From NCBI GenBank assembly GCA_016706595.1, contig JADJJH010000001.1, positions 186,001-250,000 on the forward strand: DNA of 64,000 bases. The letters are read 5' to 3'. This document shows, piece by piece, positions 1 through 9,800 of this stretch. The DNA comes from Bacteroidota bacterium. Its GTDB lineage: Bacteria > Bacteroidota > Bacteroidia > Chitinophagales > Chitinophagaceae. Both the position numbers and the translations under genes were made by a program. A model generated the notes under the pieces. That model did not search any database. It was not told the origin of the DNA and saw only the letters and a program-made list of their open reading frames with translations. Position 1 is the stretch's first letter. Each line of letters opens with the position of its first letter.

Positions 1-1
1 G

Positions 2-595
2 TCTGCCCTTGGGTATCGTAACTATTTAAATCAAATCGAGAAAATTAACACACGAGAATTATTGGTAGCAGAAAGCGAAAAAACACAGGGATTGTTAGAA
101 AAGCAACATCAACTTCTTATTGAAGAAAATGCCAGACAACAAAAGCTCATATCCATGCATAAGGCATTGCAAGATGAGGTAGGGGCTAGTCTTAGTAGTA
201 TTCACGTTTTTGCCGACTTATCACTACAATTATTAGATAAAAAACAAGATGCACGTGCGCACACACAAAAGGTAGTGATGCAAACGCAACAACTGATGGA
301 TAATATTGGAGATATCATTTGGCTCGCCAATATGGGTACAGCCGATAATATGCATGAACATTTTATAGCCCGTGTAAAAGACTATGGGCATGAAATTGTA
401 CAAGCTAATAATAAGTTATGTGAGTATAAAGTGAATGCCTATTTTTTAAGTTCAAAACTCAGCAAAGAATTCATGAAAGAGAATTTGATAATCATCAAAG
501 AACGCATGAAACAATGTATTCAAGATTCGCAAGTGAAAGGACTCACCATTATTTTTGATTGCGATAAGTTGAAACCCTTCGTGACTATGGTTTGA
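2..595 (+). CDS. Degenerate sensor histidine kinase, C-terminal part (5' end outside window)
   Basis: The frame is open to the left edge, so the gene starts outside the window; a TTG at 62 is only an internal codon. The visible part has a coiled-coil-like linker, then a HisKA_3-type dimerisation helix (LQDEVGASLSSIHVFADL) and the usual Bacteroidota continuation (DNIGDIIWLAN). In working relatives the motif is LHDEIGSTLSSI. Here the phosphoacceptor His is Gln (codon caa at the place of cat). The ATPase domain is cut short: the place of the N-box (KEALNNAxKYA) reads KERMKQCIQDS, with no Asn, and the protein stops about 30 residues later without G boxes. It probably cannot autophosphorylate or bind ATP. 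It lies directly upstream of a TAGCTA operator and a giant exported-protein gene, like the kinase at 50879-53071. Whether it is a decaying gene or a signalling pseudokinase cannot be told from sequence. Confidence 0.75.
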   Translation, partial: SALGYRNYLNQIEKINTRELLVAESEKTQGLLEKQHQLLIEENARQQKLISMHKALQDEVGASLSSIHVFADLSLQLLDKKQDARAHTQKVVMQTQQLMDNIGDIIWLANMGTADNMHEHFIARVKDYGHEIVQANNKLCEYKVNAYFLSSKLSKEFMKENLIIIKERMKQCIQDSQVKGLTIIFDCDKLKPFVTMV

Positions 596-632
596 GTAAA
601 TATTTAAGTAAAATATTCGAAACTCATGTAAA

Positions 633-679
633 TAGCTACATCTAGCTATTGTAAAATGTTAAATTATTTTTTTACTTTG
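633..679 (+). promoter_or_regulatory. TAGCTA-type operator and promoter of the 3605-aa protein gene
   Basis: TAGCTACATCTAGCTATTG lies at 633-651: two TAGCTA hexamers around a 4-bp spacer (dyad centre 640.5). A Bacteroidota-type -7 element TTACTTTG lies at 672-679 (consensus TAnnTTTG, one mismatch), and the TTG at 649-651 could be the -33 element, 20 bp away. The same 19-mer with at most one change occurs at 12072 and 23921 with the same spacing. The leader to the ATG at 809 is about 125 nt. The promoter call is from sequence only. Confidence 0.7.
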
Positions 680-808
680 GTGTTCAATCATGAAATAATC
701 GATCTTCTTTACCTTGATACAAGTTATAAAATAACATAACCCTTCACAGCAGACAAACTTTTTCTGATAGCAGAAAGATTACCTTCAAATTACAATAAAC
801 AAACCCAA

Positions 809-3800
809 ATGAAAAAAATATTATCCCTCATTTCGTTACTTTTTTTAGTTTATTTTTCAGAAGCACAAGCACCCATTGCTTATTACCCATTTTCTGGTAA
901 TGCTGGCGATTCAAGTGGGAGTGCCAACCATGGTACGGTAAATGGTGCCACCCTCACCACCGATCGTTTTGGTAATGCCAATAGTGCGTATGCTTTTGAT
1001 GGGGTGGATGATGTAATCAGTACAACATCTTTGGCAACTAATCAAGCCACCAATTGGACAATGACTGCTTGGGTTAAGCCTGCTAATCTTACAAATAGTG
1101 ATCGAATTATTGTGCAAAACGGTGGTGATGGCACAGGATTTCCTTGCAATGGATATTCTTTAGGGATGAATACCAATCAAATTTATGGTTATCACCCCTG
1201 TGTTGCTTTCATACAAGGAAATAGCACATTTCCTGTTGCCAATCAATGGTATCATATTGCCATGGTTAATGATGGCACTGTTACTAAGTTCTATATCAAT
1301 GGGATTTTAGCCTCTGGCACATCAAGTACTACACCCATTATGCCAAACGGAATCCTTACCATTGGAAGTTCAAGTGGTATTCGCTTTTTTCAAGGTGCTA
1401 TTGATGAAGTTAAGATATACAATTCTGCTTTAACTACTGCACAAATACAACAAAGTTTAGATCCCATTGCATTGCCAATTGCCGTTACCGCGGGAGGAAC
1501 CAATGCAGGTTGTGGTAGCATTAATGCAAATAATATGAATGGAAGTTCTGCAACCGGCTTAGGATGTGGGGGTGGCGGTGCCGGATATTTTGGTGGATTT
1601 GGAGGAAACGGTTATTTAGGCGGCGGAGGTGGCGGCGCCGCTGGGTTTACAGCAGCAAATCGTAAAGGTGGTGATGGTGGAAGCGGATTCGTGTTAGTTT
1701 CCTATTTCAATACAAATAATGCCTATGTAAATTCAAGTGTTTATAATTCAGGAACTTCATTTGTGATTCCTGCAGGAATCGGTTCAGTCAAAGTATGGGC
1801 TATCGGCGCGGGCGGCGGCGGTGCAGGCGCTACATCAAGTGACGGAACATGTGGTGGCGGCGGCGGTGCAGGTGGTGTTGCTTTTAAAACCTTTTCTGTC
1901 AATGCAGGTGATATCATTTCTTACACTATTGGTGTAGGCGGTGCGGGCGGTGTTGATGCAAATGATGGACAAGCCGGTACCGCAACAACAGTTACCTTTA
2001 ATGCTAATGTTGTAACGGGTAATGGCGGAAGCGGTGGTGCATATAATATTTTTATTGATGCAGCTGGTGGTACATTTTCTGGAGGCGATGGTGGTGCAAA
2101 TGGTGGTAGCGGCAAAGGTGCAGCCGGCGATAACGGTGGTGGTGCAGGTGGCGGCATAGGTGGTGGATTGAATAATACAATCTCTTGTGCTGGTGGTGAT
2201 GGTGCTAATAGCATAAATGTTGTAGGGCTTTTTGCTGCGGTTACCAATCAAATTGCTCCAGGTTTAATGAATAATAATGTAAAACTGAATGGTGCAAATG
2301 ATTATATGTTGGTACCTCATAATGCGGTTTTTAATTCTACATCCGAAATTACGGTTGAGGCATGGGTATATCCTACATCATATCCTTCTCAGTATCCTGC
2401 CATAATTGCAAAGCATAATGCAAATTCATCTTTTGAATTAGATCTTAAAAATGATAACACCATTGAATGGGAATGCATGATAGACGGTGTTCAAAGAAAC
2501 TTAAATGGAGGTACAATTACATTAAATCAATGGACGCATATTGCAGCGACTTACAATGGCAGTACAATGAAAATATTTAAGAATGGAATTGTGGTAGCTT
2601 CTTTTGCTGTAACTGGGGCTATTGGCACAAATTCCTTCCCTGTTGAAATAGGAAGTAGAAGCGGAGGAGGTGCTGTATTTGCAGGTAAAATGGATGAAGT
2701 AAGAGTATGGAATATCGCTCGTACTCAATCTCAAATTGTAAATGCTATGAATGCAGAATTACTTGGAAATGAAACAGGCCTCGTTGGCTATTGGGATATG
2801 AACCGAAACGGAGAAGGTGCCGGATTAATCGTCAACAATAAAGCAACGTTAACGGGTTCGTCATTAAATGCGATAACTTTTGGAACAGCAAATACTCCAA
2901 TATTTTTGTCAACGTCAGGTAAGGTGTTGAAGCCCGGAAGTGGCAATGCGCTTACCTTTGATGGTGCAGATGATTTTGTAGAAATGCCCAATGTATTACA
3001 TGGTCTCACACAAACCACGATTGAATTTTGGGTAAAAACAACAGAGAACAGAACATCAGGTTTGTTTTGGCAAAAGCCAACCTTAATTGGCAATGCTAAT
3101 CCAAGCGCTCCCGATGGTGATTTTGGTATTACTACCAATAACGGAGAAATAGGAATTTGGAGTGGCTTATGTACTTGTGGCGATCAAAGTTTGCAAACTA
3201 CAAAAGCCATCAATGACAATCAATGGCATCATGTAGCGGCAATTAATGATGCTACTACTATAAAACTATATGTAGATGGAATTGAACTTGGAAGCATACC
3301 AAGCACCGGTGGTATAGGGTTTAATGTAAATGGTCGCCCTTTATTTTTGGGTGCAAGTAATTCATGTTGTTCAGGTATCAACGCACATGCAGGAAGTATA
3401 GATGAAATTCGTTTTTGGAATATTGCTTTAACCGAAAATCAATTGCGAGAACGGATGTGTAGAAAAATTACAAGTAATGATACATTGTATGACAATTTAC
3501 AAACCTATTTCAATGCTGATGAAAATTCGAACATTAATTTATTTGATGGTTCAGAAAACGGGAATCATAAAACATTACAAGGAGGTGTTGTTCGTGAAAC
3601 AAGTGGCGCCCCAATTGGCAATACAAGCCTACACAATTATGTAAGTACGGGTTTTCCTGCAATTAATTTAAGTGTGAATGCACTAGATAATTTACATGTG
3701 ACGTATACCGCAGGATCATATTCGGGCATAGCAGGCACTCATATTTATTCGGTAAATGAAAAGCCAAATTCAGAAAATGGAATAACCGTTCTTGGTGCAA

Positions 3801-6800
3801 ATGATAACTATTTTGGTGTGTTTAATGCTAATCTTACCGCACCTCAATACACAGCAACCTATAATTATACAGGTAATGCGAATGTAAGCTCCAACCTCGA
3901 AAATTTTGTGAGTTTATATAAGCGTGATGATAATGCAAGTACGGCATGGACGAATAGCAATGCCACATTAAATACTGTTTCAAATACCTTAACTGTTACA
4001 GGTCAAAGTACAGAGTATATGTTGGGATTAAACTCTTCCAATCAAGTGTTAAAGCCGGGTAGTGGTAATGCAATTAGTTTTGATGGGGTAGATGATCATA
4101 TTACAACCTCTGCATATTTGGTTCCTACCACAGGAGACTTTACGGTAGATTTTTGGGTAATCAACAGAAACAATGCAGGGTTTAGAGAATTTATTTCGCA
4201 AGGCTCATCTGGAAATGCTTTTTATATTGGTTTAGATGTATCAGGAACAGGCAACATGCGTTGTGGAGATCTGTGGCAAAATACGAATGCAATCCTTCCT
4301 TTGAACAAATGGACTCATGTGACTATGACAAAATTTGGATCGAATGCAACCCTCTATTTAAATGGAATTCAAGTAGCTACTAAAACCGGTTACTCAATAA
4401 GCGCCGCCGGAACAAATACTTTAATTGGTCGTCAATATGGCGGTATCACAGAGTTTCCGGATGCATCTTTAGATGAAATTCGTATTTGGAATTCGGCCCT
4501 CACGGAATCTCAAATTCGTGACCGTATGTGTCGAAAAATAACTTCTACAGATGCTTTATATGCAAACCTGGTAGCTTATTATAACTTTGATGAAAGTACC
4601 GGTAACACTACTTTTGATGGTAGTGTAATGAACAATAATGGTACCCTTGTCAATAATCCAACTCGTGTTTTAAGTGGTGCCGCTATTGGAAATACAAGTA
4701 CGCATAATTATGTTACTACCGGTTTGCCTTCTGCAAATTTAAGCGCTAATGCGCAAGATAATTTAGCAGTTGCCTATACATCCGGAACCTATACAGGTAC
4801 TGCCGCAACACAACTCTATGCAGTAACTGAAAAACCTAATTCAGAAATTGGTATCAATGCAATTAGTACAAACAATACATATTTTGGTGTGTTTAATGTG
4901 AACCTAAATTCTCCAAATTATTCAGCAACCTATAACTACACGGGTAGTACCGCTATTGATGGAACAAACGAAAATAATGTTGCCTTATACAAAAGAAACG
5001 ACAATGGAATTACAACCTGGACTGATGCATTAGCAACATTGAATAGCAATGCAAATACATTGTCTGTAACCGGCCAAAATACCGAGTATATGTTAGGGCT
5101 AATTACGGTTACTCCTTTTTCTCCAACCAATGTATTGGTAAATGATGGAACAGCAACCTTTGCGACTACACCTAATGGTATGTTGCACGGACTTACCACC
5201 TTCACCGCTGAGACTTGGATTAAAACGACAGAGAATAAAACATCTTCCAATTTTTTCGATAAGCCTACTATCATTGGCAACGCACGAAGCAGTGTGAATG
5301 ATGGTGATTTTGGTGTGTACACTTCGGGTGGAATTATTGGTTTTTGGTGTGGATTTGGTAATGAGAATTTTCTTACTACAACCACTTCCATCAACGATAA
5401 TCAGTGGCATCATGTGGCTGTAGTTAGAGAGGCCACAAGTTTTAAACTTTTTGTAGATGGTATTCAATTAGGAAGTTTGCCATGCTCTTCAAGTATTGGT
5501 TTGCAAACTAATTTTGAGCCACTTTCCATTGGTGCATCCTCTGATTTTGCCTGGCCGGGAAGTAATGCGGTAAAAGTAAATTTCTTCCATCAAGGCGAAT
5601 TTGCCGAAACTCGTTTTAGCAATACGGCACGTTATTCTTCTAATTTTATTCCTTCAAATAGCTTTACGACCGATGCAAGCACGGTAGCCTTATATCATTA
5701 TGGAACGTGTCAGCGTGAACAATGTGTTGACGCCTCAGGAAATAATCATTTCTTACAAGGTCGTTTCTTATCGCCTACATGTGCTTCAGCACTGCCTTTC
5801 AATTCTGCCATAACCTATGATGGTATCAACCAAGGGGCTATTTTGCCGGCAAACCTTATGAATGGTCTCACTAATTTTACTATTGAAGGATGGATGAAAA
5901 GTACCGATGTTACTACAAGTCCAACAAGCGAAATGTGGCGAGCACCTTGGATCTTTGGTAAAGAAATGCCATCTGGAAATAGTGGCGATATCATGATCAC
6001 CACCCAGGCTGGTTATCTAAATTTTTCTGAAGAATTTGTTGGTGGGCAAGGGTATACCGAGTCATTGACAAAATATTTTATTAGTGATAATCAATGGCAT
6101 CATATAGCGGTAAGTGCCGATGGAATTTTTTGCCGATTTTTTGTTGATGGCATATTGCTAGGAAGTAAACCAGTAGATGCAGGTTTGCAAGTGAGTGCAT
6201 CTGACCAATTCGTTTTGATGAATAGAGCGAACACAAATGAAAGTTCACATAGTGGCATGTTAGATGAAGTTCGTTTGAGTAATACGGCTCGTTATATCAC
6301 AAACTTTATTCCGCCTACATCAATATTTACATCTGATGTAAATACGCTTGCACTGTATCATAGCGACGACTGCTCGAATGTTTCATTATTTGATTCATCG
6401 TCCAATAATAATCATGCAACATTTCAAAATATGATTATTAATTGTGGAGGTGGAATTATAAGTGCCAACCAAAGTAGTTGTTTTATTATCACACCCAATC
6501 CATTAATAGGCACACCTGCTTTTGGTAATGAACCTACTATTGTGTATCAATGGCAAGACAGTATAGTGGGTGGTATTTGGACCAATATTTCGGGTGCAAC
6601 AAACGCCACTAGTTATGCACCACCCACATTAACTACGCCAACTTATTATCGTCGTTTGGCAACATTAAGCAGTAGTACATTAGCAAGCAATATCGTGTTC
6701 TTAGATATTCGTGGTGCTATTAGCCCAGCAATAATTCCAATTAATAGTTGGAATGTATATGCCTACAATGGCACCGATTTAAATTTAGGCGCAGGTACAA

Positions 6801-9800
6801 CTTATCAGGGGTATTATACTGTAAGCGGTTTGGTTGTAAATTCCGAAAGTCTTTGGAATGCGAACGCAGCACCATCAACTGCACCGGGGTATAAAGGGTG
6901 TATAGTAAACCAAGCACCTTGGACAATAGCTGCCAAACGACAAGGCTTTACACCAGATAATTATATTTTAAATATCACTTCCGTTGACAATGGTGTGCGT
7001 GCCTACTTAGATGGCAATGAAATTTTTGCTGCCGGTGGGTTTGGGCCTTATCCAAATATTACCTTGGGCGCATTGAATGCCAATTCGGTTATTGAAGTTC
7101 GTGCTGAAAATTCAGGTGGTCCGGGTTACCTGAATTTTAATTTGCAAACTTCTGCTTTGCAAGGAGGTACTATAGGTTCTAATCAAACCAGCTGTGAGAG
7201 TTTTATGCCTGCGTTACTAACAAATAGTGCAATTGCTTTTGGTGGTTCATTACTCACAATGAGCTATCAGTGGCAAGAGAGTATGGATGATGTAAATTAT
7301 ACCGACATTGTCGGCGCAACATCGCTCAGCTATCAACCCGACTCTGTATTCGCTGATAAATATTTCAGACGAAAAGTAACCAATGCCAATAATGAAATGG
7401 CCTTTAGCAATGCCGTATTCATGGATATCAATGGACCGGTATTTTATGCGGATGCAGATGGCGATGGTTTTGGTGATATAAATAATACCATTCAAGCTTG
7501 TTCAGTACCCATGGGTTATGTGGTTAATAATACCGACTGTAACGATAATGACTCAATTCAAAAGCCGGGTCAAATTTGGTATCTCGATGCGGATAATGAC
7601 GGATATAAAGCCTTCATCGCCACAATGACGCAGTGCACAAGACCCGTTAATCGTAAGGCATTTTCTGAACTACTTTCGAATCAAGGAGACTGTAATGACA
7701 ATAACAATCATATCCATCCGGGAGCGCAATATCTAAACTTTACCGGAGCAAATAATTATGTATCGAATATTTGTAATCCTTTAATTGGTGACGCCTTTAC
7801 CAATTTCCGTTACGAAGTTAATTACTTTAATATCTATAACGAAATGCCGGAAAACGGTGCGCCTCGTTTAAGTGTTGATCTTGGTCAAAATTTTATTGTG
7901 GAGGCAAATGATAAACGACTCAGTATGCAACAAGATGATGTCAATGATTTAAATACGATGGATGGTAAAAAATATTTTTTAATCGTGAATGGCATACAAC
8001 CTGGAATACCCTTGCAAAGCTACGTGAGTCCACATCTACTTACCTGTGATTATTTAGGACCTTTTTTAAATGAACCTGAGGTGGTTAATTACCCTAATTT
8101 GTCTGTAGCGGCTAAGGATATATCGTTTAGTAATTATAATCCGGATGTTTCTACAACCATTACGGTGGAGGTTGTTGTGCAAAATAATTCTTCGTTTGAC
8201 GCTATCAATATACCTGTACGCTTAGTGAATCAATTTGATACTACGCAATTCTTTCCAATTCAAACCATTCCATTCATTGCAAAGAATGATGTTGCTTCGG
8301 TTACTTGGACCATTACTACACCACCCATTTCCGCATTGTGCCCTATGAAAGTGATGGTGGATTATGGGAATACCTTAAACGAAACCAACGAAAATGATAA
8401 TACAGCCATACGTGGATTTGTAAATGGTAATGGTTCTATTTCCGGAGGTATTGCAGTTACTTCATCGGTAACCCCTAAAACAGTATTGGTGGGTGCCGGA
8501 AATCCAGGGCAAGCAACGCTCACCGGTAATGCACAATACACAGGTCTCGCATTGGCGTTAAATAATGCTTCGGTACCGGGTGCCGAGGTTTTTTGCACGA
8601 TTGTGGAAACCGGACAAACATTCCAAGGAACTACCGATGCAAATGGTGATTTCTCTATACCATTTGCCGTGCCTATTGGAGCAGGTACCTATCACATTAG
8701 TGGCACAGTATATGACTTTACCTGGGCAGGTGTTATGAACGCAAGCACCAATGATTTTACCGTGGTGCCTGCTTTAGGTCAACCTGACTTAGTGCCCATG
8801 GTAAGCTTCGAATCATCAAATCCATTGTTAGCCGGAAACAAAATAAAAGCGAAATATTATTCTTATAATTTTGGCTTCATTCCAACCACAGCTAATCACA
8901 CCTGTAAATTAACCATCATTGGTCCTTCAGGCTATTTATTTGAAGACTCCACCCTCATTGCATCCCTAAACAATGGAACGGCATCAGCTGAAGTGTCGAT
9001 AGAAACCCCTATATTAAATGCCATTGGCACTTACTTTGTTACCGTAACTACAGACCTAAATGATTCCATCATTGAATCCGGTGAATCAAATAATAGCATA
9101 ACTATTCCAATTGAAGTTATACCTGAGCAAGTCGATTTAATTAGTGGTTCAGCGAGTGCATCCGGTGGTAATATAATTTGTAACAATCAGCTAACGGTTC
9201 AGACCTTTGTGAAGAATAATGGGAGTATTGCTACGAGTTCCGGTCATACAGCCCTCATGAATCTAAAACAAGGAAATACGGTTGTTGGTACCCAAACCTT
9301 TTTGGTTCCGGTACTTCAAAGCAAGGAAGAGCTAATTTTGACACACACGTTTACCATCCCATATTCACCTAATAGTTATGTTGTGGAAGTTACTGCGGAT
9401 ATCAACAATATCGTTTTGGAGAGTAATGAAACGAATAATACCATGGCTACAATATTAAATATTGATACCTGTAAAGCCGATTTGCAATTGGCCGATTTTT
9501 GTAACAAGGTAGAAATAGTTGCCACGAATAATAATTATACAGCGCCTGTTACCTTAAAGGCAATCATCACCAATAAGGGGTCGCATACCATAACGCAGCC
9601 GGTTAAAGTGCGGTTTACTTTTGACAATAATGCTTTCTTTGATTATATCCATAACTCGCCTATTGCACCATTGGATATCATCAATGTGTCTTTGCCTAAT
9701 GTGACATTACCTGCTGGCGCAACTACCATGATAGTAGAAATAGATCCATTAAATACCATTGAAGAAATAACTAATTCAAATAATAATAGTGACGTTAAAA

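Noticed and set aside
1835..2251. Minus-strand open frames of 138 and 108 codons rich in Pro/Thr/Ala
   Set aside because: Antisense of the glycine-rich coding region; GC-rich glycine codons read as Pro/Ala/Thr on the other strand.
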